NCBI GenBank assembly: GCA_009702845.1
Contig: WLHG01000013.1
Span: 1-12,457 of the forward strand
Reading direction: 5' to 3'
Origin: Actinomycetota bacterium
GTDB taxonomy: Bacteria > Actinomycetota > Actinomycetes > Nanopelagicales > Nanopelagicaceae
Length of the DNA: 12,457 bases
A model generated the notes under the pieces. It worked only from the letters and a program-made list of their open reading frames with translations, did not search any database and was not told the origin of the DNA. A program made the translations under genes and the position numbers. Shown one piece after another: positions 1-8,245 of this stretch. Numbering within the stretch: position 1 is the stretch's first letter; every line of letters begins with the position of its first letter.

Positions 1-825
1 CGCGTCGATTACTCGCGCAATCTCACTAACTGCGTGACGTGCTCGGATGAATTCAGTTGCAGTGATTACATCTTTAGAGTTCTCTAGTTTTTCAAGAGTT
101 AATTCGCGCATGGATCTAATGCCGAGTTTAGAGACTACCGAATCACATGAGGCACGGCGTTCGGCATATCCACCATCAGTTAGTGAGTGATGGGTCTGCG
201 TATCTATTATTAGGAGCTCTAATCCACTTGAGGCTACATCGAAAACCACGTGCCTTGAAGTTAGATCTCGACAATCTAACAAAAGCGCCGAGCCGCTCTT
301 TGCCATCAGTGAAACCGATTGATCCATAATTCCGCAAGGAACTCCTACATACTGGTTTTCACCTTTTTGAGTAAGTCGTGCCAATGTCTCTAAATCAAAA
401 CCTAGAGAGAAGAGATCATTAAGGGCTGTTGCTACGCTGCATTCGAGGGCGGCCGATGAAGAAAGCCCTGCCCCCAATGGCACATGTCCATCGATCATTA
501 CATCGACACCTTTGTTAATCTCCATTGCCCAAATAACGCTGAGAACATAGCGCTCCCATTGGCCCTTAAGTTGTGGGTTAATGTCATCAAGATTAATAGT
601 AATGATCGTCTTTCTTCGTTGAGTCGATGCTATGCGAATTAGACGATCGGAGCGTTTTCGAATGGCCGCATATGTTCGATCGGCGATTGCAAATGGCAGA
701 ACATATCCATCGCTATAGTCGATATGTTCTCCAATGAGATTTACTCGACCAGGGGCCGCGGCTATTACATCCGGTGTCTCGGCGAAAGTATGTACAAACT
801 CTCTATCGATTTTGGAGATAGACAT
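1..825 (-). CDS. galK: Galactokinase, C-terminus cut off by window edge
   Basis: Phosphorylates galactose with ATP to galactose-1-phosphate in the cytoplasm, the first committed Leloir step. Reading back from the ATG at 825 gives 275 codons with no stop, then the window ends; the family is usually about 380-400 residues, so roughly the last quarter is missing. GHMP-kinase marks are clear: the substrate-binding signature GRVNLIGEHIDY (residues 26-37), the ATP-binding loop LGAGLSSSAALE (117-128), and GIMDQ with the expected catalytic base Asp168. The ATG lies 2 nt after the galE stop with no Shine-Dalgarno sequence, so translation is probably coupled to galE. It is the last visible gene of the galT-galE-galK operon. 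The identification is very secure. Confidence 0.96.
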   Translation of the reverse strand, partial: MSISKIDREFVHTFAETPDVIAAAPGRVNLIGEHIDYSDGYVLPFAIADRTYAAIRKRSDRLIRIASTQRRKTIITINLDDINPQLKGQWERYVLSVIWAMEINKGVDVMIDGHVPLGAGLSSSAALECSVATALNDLFSLGFDLETLARLTQKGENQYVGVPCGIMDQSVSLMAKSGSALLLDCRDLTSRHVVFDVASSGLELLIIDTQTHHSLTDGGYAERRASCDSVVSKLGIRSMRELTLEKLENSKDVITATEFIRARHAVSEIARVIDA

Positions 826-827
826 AG

Positions 828-1781
828 TTATTTAAATGAGGCCACGGTATCGGCGACCATCGCCTCGATTCCACGTGTAGGTTCCCAGTTAAGACCATCT
901 CTAGCCTTACTTATATCTGCGATGAGTACCGCGGGATCACCGGCACGACGGGGAGAGTCAAGAGTTGGAATTGCATGGCCAAGCGCACTAGACGCAGCGG
1001 CCACAACTTGGCGAACCGAGTAACCATCTCCACTACCTAAGTTGTAAATCACATGTTTAGCGCCCACCAAGGATTCTAAAGCTTTCACATGTGCATCAAT
1101 GAGATCAATTACATGGACATAGTCTCGAATACATGTGCCATCTGCAGTTGGCCAGTCGCTACCAAATATTTTGAGCGGGTTCTCAGATGTACTTCGCAAA
1201 ACATTTGGAATCAAATGTGTTTCGGGATTATGGCGCTCTGTGAGCCATCCACGATCACATCGGAGTGCTCCTGCGACATTAAAATATCGAAGTGAAACTG
1301 CCGCAAGACCTCGTGCGGCTGATTCGGCGGTTAGCATATGGTCAATTGCCAGTTTGGTCGCACCATAAGGATTAGTGGGCGCAGTTGGGGCGCTCTCTTT
1401 AATCGGAATCTGCGTTGGCTCACCATATGTTGCGGCAGAGGATGAAAATACAATTTTCTTTACGCCTGCTTGGTGCATCTGATCGAGCAGGATCCGAGTT
1501 CCATCCACATTAACATGGCGGTACAGATCGGGTTTTTCAACTGACTCGCCAACAAGTGATTTTCCAGCAAAGTGCACTACCGCCTCGACGCCAGTAAGGG
1601 CTTGGGCAACATCAGATGGATTTAATAGTGATCCAGTAATAAAACTTAAACCGGCAGGGACCGTATCGGAGTGACCTGTACTGCAATCATCAAGAACAGC
1701 AATCTCATAACCCAACGTTCGCATCATTTCAACGGCCGTTGCGCCGATGTAGCCGGCACCACCTGTTATCAAAACCTTCAT
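828..1781 (-). CDS. galE: UDP-glucose 4-epimerase
   Basis: Interconverts UDP-galactose and UDP-glucose in the Leloir pathway, in the cytoplasm. The 317-residue protein is an extended short-chain dehydrogenase. It has an NAD-binding Rossmann loop TGGAGYIG (6-13), an FSSSAATYG segment (112-120) carrying the active-site Ser, the YxxxK pair Tyr139/Lys143 in NPYGATK, and LRYFNVAGA (164-172). The start is placed at the ATG at 1781 because the next residues, KVLITGG, form the first Rossmann strand, as in other GalE proteins. The open frame continues upstream to 1967, but that part only shadows galT. The ATG is 2 nt after the galT stop and has only a weak GGGAAG upstream, which suggests translational coupling. 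It follows galT and precedes galK, also 2 nt away. Confidence 0.95.
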   Translation of the reverse strand: MKVLITGGAGYIGATAVEMMRTLGYEIAVLDDCSTGHSDTVPAGLSFITGSLLNPSDVAQALTGVEAVVHFAGKSLVGESVEKPDLYRHVNVDGTRILLDQMHQAGVKKIVFSSSAATYGEPTQIPIKESAPTAPTNPYGATKLAIDHMLTAESAARGLAAVSLRYFNVAGALRCDRGWLTERHNPETHLIPNVLRSTSENPLKIFGSDWPTADGTCIRDYVHVIDLIDAHVKALESLVGAKHVIYNLGSGDGYSVRQVVAAASSALGHAIPTLDSPRRAGDPAVLIADISKARDGLNWEPTRGIEAMVADTVASFK

Positions 1782-1783
1782 TC

Positions 1784-2896
1784 TTATAACTTTACTTCCC
1801 GAAGTTGAGCCGCAGATTGCTCGGGACGCATATCCATAATAAATGCACCCATCGCCGATTCTGAACCAGCTAGATATTTCAACTTTCCAGGTGCACGGCG
1901 AACACTCGTAATCTGCCAGTGCAGGCGAAGTAGATCGCGACCAACGCGAACTGGAGCTTGATGCCATGCCGCGATATAGGCCATTTCAATTCCAAAGACG
2001 CCATCTAATCGATTCATAACTTCCAAGGCGATCGCAGGGAAGGCATCACGTGCGGCTTCAGACAAGCCCGCTAAATCGGCAACTGGCGCGAGAGGGGCGA
2101 CATGAATTTCAAATGGATATCTTGATGCATAGGGAACAAAGGCGATCCAATGTTCATTGCGAGCGATTATGCGCTCCTGGTCACGAATTTCGCGGGCCAC
2201 GACTTCATCAAATAAAATCTTACCTGTCGACTCTTTGTATCTCCGTGCCGCCTCTAGCATCTTTTCAACACGTGGGGGAAGGTAGGAGTAAGCATAAATC
2301 TGCCCGTGTGGGTGTGAGAGAGTCACACCAATCTCTTCACCGCGATTTTCAAAAGGGGCGATGTGTTCGATGAATGGTTCGAGCGAGAGCTCTTCGGTGC
2401 GATCAACCCAGGCTTCAAGAAGTATCCGCACACGTGCAGGAGTTAAATCCTTAAAGGATTTTCCGTGATCTGCTGTAAAACAAATTACTTCACACTTTCC
2501 TGCCGCTGTTCCTAAATCTGTATCAGGTCCTACGCGATCTGGAAGTGCCCAATCTCCGACGGGAGGACGCAGTGATGGCGAACGATTATCAAATACAACG
2601 ACTTCAAAATCAGATTCAGGAACTTCGGTGAGTAGTTCGCCAGTAGTTGGACACAGGGGACAGAGCTCTTTAGGCGGCAAAAAGATGCGACCTTGGCGGT
2701 GAGCGGCCATCGCCACCCACTCATTAACTAGTGCATCAAGGCGAAGTTCGCCGATGGCAGGCTGTTCTTCAACAGGGCGTTGATCTGGGGCGGTGCGCGA
2801 TTGGTTGGCGCTGTCGTAATACCGAATCGTGCGGCCATCGGCCATCTCACGATTGTTACGTGTGATACCCGCCAACAATCTTTTACTCTCTGCCAT
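1784..2896 (-). CDS. galT: Galactose-1-phosphate uridylyltransferase
   Basis: Exchanges UMP between UDP-glucose and galactose-1-phosphate, giving UDP-galactose and glucose-1-phosphate. It has 370 residues, about the family length. A CPLC pair (Cys79/Cys82), His144 in TADH and His195 match the zinc ligands known from the E. coli enzyme. HPHGQIY (195-201) carries the nucleophile, expected to be His197. The C-terminal half has the second HIT-like domain (EHWIAFVPY, AAWHQAP). The ATG at 2896 is chosen because it keeps the N-terminal segment leading into MADGRTIRYYD, as in actinobacterial homologues. There is no usable Shine-Dalgarno sequence; a TAGAGT -10 box ends 9 nt upstream, so the mRNA is probably leaderless or nearly so. 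First gene of galT-galE-galK. Confidence 0.95.
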   Translation of the reverse strand: MAESKRLLAGITRNNREMADGRTIRYYDSANQSRTAPDQRPVEEQPAIGELRLDALVNEWVAMAAHRQGRIFLPPKELCPLCPTTGELLTEVPESDFEVVVFDNRSPSLRPPVGDWALPDRVGPDTDLGTAAGKCEVICFTADHGKSFKDLTPARVRILLEAWVDRTEELSLEPFIEHIAPFENRGEEIGVTLSHPHGQIYAYSYLPPRVEKMLEAARRYKESTGKILFDEVVAREIRDQERIIARNEHWIAFVPYASRYPFEIHVAPLAPVADLAGLSEAARDAFPAIALEVMNRLDGVFGIEMAYIAAWHQAPVRVGRDLLRLHWQITSVRRAPGKLKYLAGSESAMGAFIMDMRPEQSAAQLREVKL

Positions 2897-2910
2897 AGTG
2901 TCGATACTCT
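2882..2910 (+). promoter_or_regulatory. Leaderless promoter of the alpha-galactosidase gene
   Basis: TACTCT at 2905-2910 fits TANNNT and lies exactly 6 nt before the GTG start at 2917, the spacing expected for a leaderless actinobacterial transcript. TTTACT at 2882-2887, inside the galT coding end, gives a weak -35 with a 17-bp spacer. No Shine-Dalgarno sequence precedes the GTG. The whole gap between the divergent start codons is 20 bp, which leaves no room for a separate operator outside the coding sequences. Confidence 0.55.
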
Positions 2911-2911
2911 A
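2906..2911 (-). promoter_or_regulatory. -10 box for galT-galE-galK
   Basis: On the minus strand TAGAGT fits the TANNNT -10 pattern. It ends 9 nt before the galT ATG, so transcription would start almost at the start codon. No convincing -35 hexamer is visible; that region lies inside the alpha-galactosidase gene. The box overlaps the -10 box of the opposite gene almost completely. This is inferred from pattern and spacing only. Confidence 0.5.
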
Positions 2912-2916
2912 CCTCT

Positions 2917-5019
2917 GTGACTAAGCAATCCGCACTCCTTCGCACCGAAGGCAGTTCGTTGCTGCTCGAGGTCGTAGATGGCGCACTTGTTATTGGCCAC
3001 TGGGGTGCACCCCTTGTAGGAGATATCACCGATACTGCGATTGCCCGCCGAGTATCTATTGCAAATAGCTCATGGGACCACCCGCAAAACCCAGGAATCA
3101 TGCGTGAAAGTGCGCGAGGCTTCCTAGGTCGTCCTACTTTGAGTGGACATCGAAACGGCACTGCCTGGTCGACAAAGTTTGAGGTAACCGACTTTCATCA
3201 CGTTGATAATCGGTGCATCGTGACTTTGAGAGACTTTCATGCCGAGCTAGAAATCATCGTTACATTTACTATGGATTCATTTGGTGTTATTACGCAAGGT
3301 GCAACCCTTAAAAATATTGGCGATAGCGATTATTGTCTTAATGAATATATTCACTGGTTACCACTTCCACAAGAGGCGACACAGAGTTTAGATTTCGCAG
3401 GTCGATGGTCCAATGAACGACAACCTCAGCGTCGTGATATTGCAACAGGAACATGGGTACGTGAATCTCGAGAAGGCCGAAGCGGACATAATTTTTCAAT
3501 TGCAGATATTGCACTTGAAAGTGGAACAACATTTCACACCGGATCGGCCTGGTCCACTAGCATCGCATGGAGCGGAAACTCGCATTACCTTCTCGAACGC
3601 GGTTTTGATGGCGCGCAATCAATCGGAGCCGGCGAACTTCTATTGCCAGGTGAGGTCGTACTTGGACCGGGGGATACATACATTTCACCAGCGATGGTTT
3701 CGGTGTACTCGGCCGAAGGTTTAGATGGAGTGAGCGCGGCCTACCATTCACATATTCGAGCGCGCTCCATGCATCCACAAAGCCCACGACCACTCACGCT
3801 CAATATGTGGGAGGCGCTCTACTTCAACCACGATGAGGCAGCGATTAGAGAGCTCGTCGATGTTGCCGCTGACATTGGTATCGAGCGTGTCGTTTTAGAT
3901 GATGGATGGTTTCATTCTCGACGAAATGATGGCGCAGGTTTAGGCGATTGGGTTATCGACCCAGCAGTGTGGCCTCAGGGACTTCAACCCGTTATTAAAT
4001 ATGTTAAATCAAAGGGAATTGAGTTTGGTTTGTGGTTTGAAGGCGAAATGGTAAATCCAGACTCTGATCTATATCGCGCACACCCTGAATGGATTTTGCA
4101 TGAAGGAGATCGCGTTCCACCGCTATGGCGTCATCAGTTAGTTTTAGATTTGGCACATGATGGTGCCTATAAGCACGTTTTAGAACAGACTTCAGCGATT
4201 TTAGGGGAGCATAAGATCTCATACATCAAGTGGGATCACAATCGAGTTTTAGTAGATGCCGGCCACTTGGGTCGCGCCGGTGTTCGCACGCAAACAGAGG
4301 CGATTTATCGTTTATTTGCCGAGCTTAAGAGGCGACATCCTGGCCTTGAGATTGAATCATGTGCATCGGGAGGTGCACGAATTGATTTAGGCGTAATCGA
4401 TTTGGTTGATCGTTTTTGGACAAGTGATAACAATGACGCTCTTGAGCGCCAAAGAATTCAACGCTGGACTGCCCAAGTAATACCACCTGAAATGTTAGGC
4501 ACACATATTGGACCAACACATGGACACCAGACTGGCCGCACATTAGAGCTTTCCATGCGTGCCATTACCGCGCTCTTTGGTCACGCCGGAATCGAATGGA
4601 ACATAACTGAGGCAACACACGATGAGCGTGCATACTTAAAAACTTGGGCGACGTATTATAAAAATAACCGCGCACTCTTACATAGCGGGCGAATGGTTCG
4701 CGTTGATTACCCAGACGAGAATGGATATCTGCACGGAGTCACCGCCCATGATAAATCACGAGCAATCTTCGCTTACGTTCAGTTAACCCCAACAGTTGCA
4801 ATTCATCCAGCTGAGCTAAAATTTCCTGACTTAGATGCGAAGGCAACTTATTCCGTTAAAGTGGTTTATCCAGCTGGTAAACCTCGCTTTATGTTGATTT
4901 CACCGCCAGCATGGATGGAGGGTGTAAAGATCTCAGGGTCGGCCTTAGCTTATAGTGGTCTTGCTGCACCAATTCTTGCACCAGCTAATGCAATTCTTAT
5001 TGAGATTACAAAGATTTAA
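2917..5019 (+). CDS. Alpha-galactosidase, glycoside hydrolase family 36
   Basis: Hydrolyses terminal alpha-linked galactose from substrates such as melibiose, raffinose or galactosyl-glycerols. The 700 residues match the size of the larger bacterial GH36 enzymes: an N-terminal beta-sandwich (about 1-280), a TIM barrel from about 290 ([12 protein letters not shown]) and a short C-terminal beta domain. Catalytic landmarks are VVLDDGWF (Asp328/Asp329), YIKWDHNR with the expected nucleophile Asp440, [11 protein letters not shown] (480-490) and WTSDNNDA (501-508), where Asp504 is the likely acid/base by family analogy. There is no signal peptide, so the substrate must be imported intact; no transporter is visible here. 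The start is GTG with no Shine-Dalgarno sequence, and translation is probably leaderless. It is divergent from galT, and its stop codon overlaps that of glpK. The exact substrate cannot be read from the sequence. Confidence 0.94.
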   Translation: MTKQSALLRTEGSSLLLEVVDGALVIGHWGAPLVGDITDTAIARRVSIANSSWDHPQNPGIMRESARGFLGRPTLSGHRNGTAWSTKFEVTDFHHVDNRCIVTLRDFHAELEIIVTFTMDSFGVITQGATLKNIGDSDYCLNEYIHWLPLPQEATQSLDFAGRWSNERQPQRRDIATGTWVRESREGRSGHNFSIADIALESGTTFHTGSAWSTSIAWSGNSHYLLERGFDGAQSIGAGELLLPGEVVLGPGDTYISPAMVSVYSAEGLDGVSAAYHSHIRARSMHPQSPRPLTLNMWEALYFNHDEAAIRELVDVAADIGIERVVLDDGWFHSRRNDGAGLGDWVIDPAVWPQGLQPVIKYVKSKGIEFGLWFEGEMVNPDSDLYRAHPEWILHEGDRVPPLWRHQLVLDLAHDGAYKHVLEQTSAILGEHKISYIKWDHNRVLVDAGHLGRAGVRTQTEAIYRLFAELKRRHPGLEIESCASGGARIDLGVIDLVDRFWTSDNNDALERQRIQRWTAQVIPPEMLGTHIGPTHGHQTGRTLELSMRAITALFGHAGIEWNITEATHDERAYLKTWATYYKNNRALLHSGRMVRVDYPDENGYLHGVTAHDKSRAIFAYVQLTPTVAIHPAELKFPDLDAKATYSVKVVYPAGKPRFMLISPPAWMEGVKISGSALAYSGLAAPILAPANAILIEITKI

Positions 5020-6512
5020 TCGAGCCAGTTAAGCGTTCTCTCAACGGCTTTTTTCCACTGGGCGTATCCTCTTTCACGGCCATCATGAGTACTAGTTGGT
5101 GACCAGCGACGAGATTCCAACCATTGCTCTCGAAGTTCTTCAGGTGATGACCAAAAACCAACGGCCAAGCCCGCTGCATAGGCCGCGCCCAGCGCCGTAG
5201 TTTCAGCGATCAAAGGTTTTGAAATATCAATGCCCATGATGTCTGCCTGCATCTGCATGCACAGAGAGTTTGCAGTGATGCCTCCATCAACGCGCATCTC
5301 TTTCATTGGTACTCCACTATCGGCGACCATTGCATCCATAACATCGCGAGTTTGATAACAAATCGCCTCAAGGGCAGCCCGTGCAAGGTGGGCCTTTGTT
5401 GCAGCTCGGGTTAGACCGACGATGGCACCGCGTGCATCACTGCGCCAATATGGCGCAAAGAGACCGGAAAATGCTGGGACAAAGTAAACACCGGCCGTAT
5501 CGCTAACCGAAGATGCTAAGTTCTCGACCTCCGCAGCATGAGTAATAATTCCAAGCTGGTCTCGAAGCCACTGAATTGCCGATCCAGTTACGGCAACCGA
5601 ACCTTCTAGCGCATATCGAGCAGGTTCGGTACCAAACTTGAAACAGACCGTTGTGAGTAATCCATTCTTTGATCTGACAATCTCTGTGCCGGTATTAAGG
5701 AGAGCGAAATTACCCGTTCCGTATGTAACTTTAGATTCCCCACGATTAAAACAAACTTGACCAACCATGGCCGCTTGCTGGTCTCCAAGTATTCCTGCGA
5801 TTGGAATTGCACTACCGAAAGGGCCATGTGGATCGGTAAACCCGTATTCCTCTGAGGAAGACTTAATTATGGGCAGAGATCCTCGAGAGATAGAAAATAT
5901 TGAGAGTAGCTCCTCATCCCAATCTAAAGTTTCAAGATTCATCAACAACGTCCGACTTGCATTTGTTACATCGGTTGCATGTATCCCACCGCGAACGCCG
6001 CCAGTTAAGTTCCATAAAAGCCATGAATCTATAGTTCCGAAGCGCGCATTTGCCCCACTGGCGGCAGCCACATTCTTAAGTAGCCAGTTCATCTTGCTAC
6101 CTGAAAAATACGGCGCAATCGTTAATCCAGTTTTAAAGTTAATGGTCTTCTTTTGGCTATCTGATAAAGAGGCTAAAAACTCACTTGTTCGTGTGTCTTG
6201 CCAGACAATGGCGTTAGACAAAGGTTGGCCAGTTTTAACATCCCACACCACCGTTGTTTCACGCTGATTTGTGATACCAACTGCTGCTAAATCCGAGCCT
6301 AAAATATCGGCCTGCTTGAGGGCGGCCGTTATAACTTCCTGAGTTCGCTCCCAAATCTCATTGGCATCGTGCTCGACCCAACCGGGGTGTGGAAGTATCT
6401 GTCGATGCTCAATTTGGTGCTGACCTACGACTCTTCCTGCGTGGTCAAAGATCATAAAGCGAGTACTACTCGTACCCTGATCCAAACTGCCGATGTATCT
6501 CACGTGAAGCAA
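5016..6512 (-). CDS. glpK: Glycerol kinase
   Basis: Phosphorylates glycerol with ATP to glycerol-3-phosphate. It belongs to the FGGY kinase family. Visible are the N-terminal phosphate loop [10 protein letters not shown] (9-18), [10 protein letters not shown] (82-91, the Arg-Glu pair that binds glycerol), [13 protein letters not shown] with the catalytic base Asp244 (E. coli Asp245), TYGTGNF, and [10 protein letters not shown] near the C-terminus. The start is unusual: no ATG fits. TTG at 6512 is chosen because AGGAGAG (6525-6519) sits 6 nt upstream, giving 498 residues; GTG at 6503 is the alternative. An open frame reaching TTG at 6566 adds unconserved sequence and nearly touches glpD. It is divergent from glpD and convergent with the alpha-galactosidase gene, sharing TTAA at the stops. 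Confidence 0.95.
   Translation of the reverse strand: MLHVRYIGSLDQGTSSTRFMIFDHAGRVVGQHQIEHRQILPHPGWVEHDANEIWERTQEVITAALKQADILGSDLAAVGITNQRETTVVWDVKTGQPLSNAIVWQDTRTSEFLASLSDSQKKTINFKTGLTIAPYFSGSKMNWLLKNVAAASGANARFGTIDSWLLWNLTGGVRGGIHATDVTNASRTLLMNLETLDWDEELLSIFSISRGSLPIIKSSSEEYGFTDPHGPFGSAIPIAGILGDQQAAMVGQVCFNRGESKVTYGTGNFALLNTGTEIVRSKNGLLTTVCFKFGTEPARYALEGSVAVTGSAIQWLRDQLGIITHAAEVENLASSVSDTAGVYFVPAFSGLFAPYWRSDARGAIVGLTRAATKAHLARAALEAICYQTRDVMDAMVADSGVPMKEMRVDGGITANSLCMQMQADIMGIDISKPLIAETTALGAAYAAGLAVGFWSSPEELREQWLESRRWSPTSTHDGRERGYAQWKKAVERTLNWLD
5023..5054 (+). terminator. Possible weak terminator after alpha-galactosidase
   Basis: Just after the stop codon, AGCC-A-GTT (5023-5030) can pair with AAC-GGCT (5043-5049) around a 12-nt loop with one bulged A, followed by six T (5049-5054). 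The stem is short and lies inside the antisense of the glpK 3' end, so it is only a candidate. Confidence 0.35.
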
Positions 6513-6518
6513 ACTCGT

Positions 6519-6525
6519 CTCTCCT
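6519..6525 (-). promoter_or_regulatory. Ribosome binding site that fixes the glpK start
   Basis: AGGAGAG on the minus strand ends 6 nt before TTG at 6512 and 15 nt before GTG at 6503. The spacing favours the TTG as the start codon. Confidence 0.6.
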
Positions 6526-6537
6526 GGGTTAGGCTTA

Positions 6538-6543
6538 ACTCTA
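6538..6543 (-). promoter_or_regulatory. Candidate -10 box for glpK
   Basis: TAGAGT on the minus strand, the same hexamer as at galT, would start transcription near 6531. That leaves a leader of about 19 nt containing the AGGAGAG ribosome binding site. On the plus strand the same short gap must also drive glpD; TAGGCT at 6530-6535 is a weak candidate there. Inferred from pattern and spacing only. Confidence 0.4.
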
Positions 6544-6571
6544 CAAAGGCCGTAATGGAGATGCAACGCAT

Positions 6572-8245
6572 ATGTTTTTATCGCAATTAAACCCCAACCA
6601 ACGCGAAAGCGCTCTGACCAGCCTTGGCAGCGAAAACTTCGATGTTCTAGTCATCGGTGGGGGAGTGAACGGAGTCGGTGCCGCCCTTGATGCAGCAACC
6701 CGAGGTCTAAAGGTTGCGCTGATTGAATCACAAGATATCGCTGCAGGAACTTCGAGTCGATCGAGCAAGTTGATACATGGCGGCCTGCGCTATCTAGAAC
6801 AATATGATTTTAAATTAGTTCGAGAGGCCTTACACGAGCGCGAACTTTTAGTCTCAACACTCTGTCCACATTTAGTCAAGCCAGTCGGTTTTCTATTTCC
6901 ACTTACAGAGAAGTTTAAAGAGCGTACCTATGTTGGTGCAGGTCTTGCCCTCTATGACGCACTTCGTGGCTTTCAGCGCGCGCTCCCTTGGCATAAACAC
7001 TTAAGCCAAAAACAGATTAATGAAATAGCGCCCTCCCTTCGCCCTGACATTATTCTTGGCGCAATTAAATACTTTGATGCACAAGTCGATGATGCACGCC
7101 ATACCCTCAGCGTTGCACGAACAGCGGCACGTCACGGGGCAGTTATCGCCACCAGAGTAAGCGCCGAATCACTCATTCGAGAAGGCAAATCCGTAACGGG
7201 TGTTGTTGCAAAAGATTTAGTGAGCGGAAAAACTATTTCCATAAAAGCAGCGGTTACCGTCATGTGTGCAGGAGTTTGGAGCGATGAGCTTCATGCAAAG
7301 TTTGATCTCAAAGCAGGCTATGACGTAACAATGTCAAAAGGTGTACACATTGTTCTTCCAGGTTCAGCGATTAAATCCGATGCTGGAATTATTCTTAAAA
7401 CTCCAGTCTCAGTACTCTTCATCATTCCTTGGGCAGATAAATGGATTGTGGGAACTACTGATACGCCATACACCGGAGATCGCGCCGAACCATTTGCAAG
7501 CCGCGAAGATGTTCAATACATAGTGGATCAGGCAAATCGAGTCTTAACGCCTCAGATAAATATAGATGAAATCATCGGTGTCTATGCCGGCCTTCGTCCG
7601 CTCGTATCAAATAATAAGAATTCATTGACCACCAAACTCTCACGAGAACACACAGTTGATCGCCCAGCTCCGGGTTTTGTCAGTATCGCTGGCGGAAAAT
7701 ATACGACGTATCGAATCATGGGCAGAGATGTAATCGACCTTGCAGTTAATGAGCTTCGTAAACTTACCCCAGAGTCTGTTACTGACAAGCTACCTCTCGT
7801 TGGCGCCGATGGCTACTTCGCATTAGTGCAACAGGTAGATCGCTTAGCCGCAGATAGTGGCCTAAGTGTTGAGACAATTACGCATTTACTCAACCGCTAC
7901 GGCTCGATGATTAGCGAAATCTTGGAGTTAGTTGAAGAAATGCCTTCGCTCTCTAAGAAACTCGCTGGCGATCTGCCATACATCAAGGCCGAGATTCATT
8001 ATGCGGCAAGCCACGAGGGCGCCCGCTCGGTAGATGATGTAATTTCGCGCCGTACACGCATTGCATTCGAAGCGCACAATTATGGGGTTGCGTTAACAGA
8101 GTCGATCGCTGAAATAATCGCGCCGGTGTTAGGTTGGTCAACAAAGGAGCGCAAGGCCTCCGTGGCCGCTTATGAATCATTAGTTGAGCGCGAATTAGCT
8201 GCGCTCAATGAACTCCTGATTGACTCCGAAAAAGTTAATTCTTAA
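6572..8245 (+). CDS. glpD: FAD-dependent glycerol-3-phosphate dehydrogenase
   Basis: Oxidises glycerol-3-phosphate to dihydroxyacetone phosphate and passes electrons to quinone at the membrane. The 557-residue protein has the FAD Rossmann motif [12 protein letters not shown] (25-36), followed by [18 protein letters not shown] (59-76), which is typical of GlpD. KGVHIVLP (256-263), the substrate-binding GLRPLV (340-345) and GGKYTTYR (374-381) follow, then an alpha-helical C-terminal domain (about 395-550). It is somewhat longer than E. coli GlpD (501), as is common in actinobacteria. The ATG at 6572 follows GGAG at 6557-6560 with an 11-nt gap, slightly long. An ATG at 6561 hits a stop after nine codons and is not the start. 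Divergent from glpK; the 3' end overlaps the lysozyme gene by 11 bp. Confidence 0.95.
   Translation: MFLSQLNPNQRESALTSLGSENFDVLVIGGGVNGVGAALDAATRGLKVALIESQDIAAGTSSRSSKLIHGGLRYLEQYDFKLVREALHERELLVSTLCPHLVKPVGFLFPLTEKFKERTYVGAGLALYDALRGFQRALPWHKHLSQKQINEIAPSLRPDIILGAIKYFDAQVDDARHTLSVARTAARHGAVIATRVSAESLIREGKSVTGVVAKDLVSGKTISIKAAVTVMCAGVWSDELHAKFDLKAGYDVTMSKGVHIVLPGSAIKSDAGIILKTPVSVLFIIPWADKWIVGTTDTPYTGDRAEPFASREDVQYIVDQANRVLTPQINIDEIIGVYAGLRPLVSNNKNSLTTKLSREHTVDRPAPGFVSIAGGKYTTYRIMGRDVIDLAVNELRKLTPESVTDKLPLVGADGYFALVQQVDRLAADSGLSVETITHLLNRYGSMISEILELVEEMPSLSKKLAGDLPYIKAEIHYAASHEGARSVDDVISRRTRIAFEAHNYGVALTESIAEIIAPVLGWSTKERKASVAAYESLVERELAALNELLIDSEKVNS

Noticed and set aside
724..1023. 99-codon plus-strand open frame
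   Set aside because: Antisense to galK and galE, with no ribosome binding site and no family pattern.
1782..1967. Open frame extending galE upstream to 379 residues
   Set aside because: The added N-terminus lies inside galT, is not GalE-like, and the Rossmann strand begins right at the ATG at 1781.
5767..6267. 166-codon plus-strand open frame
   Set aside because: It lies fully antisense to the conserved core of glpK, and its translation shows no recognisable domain.
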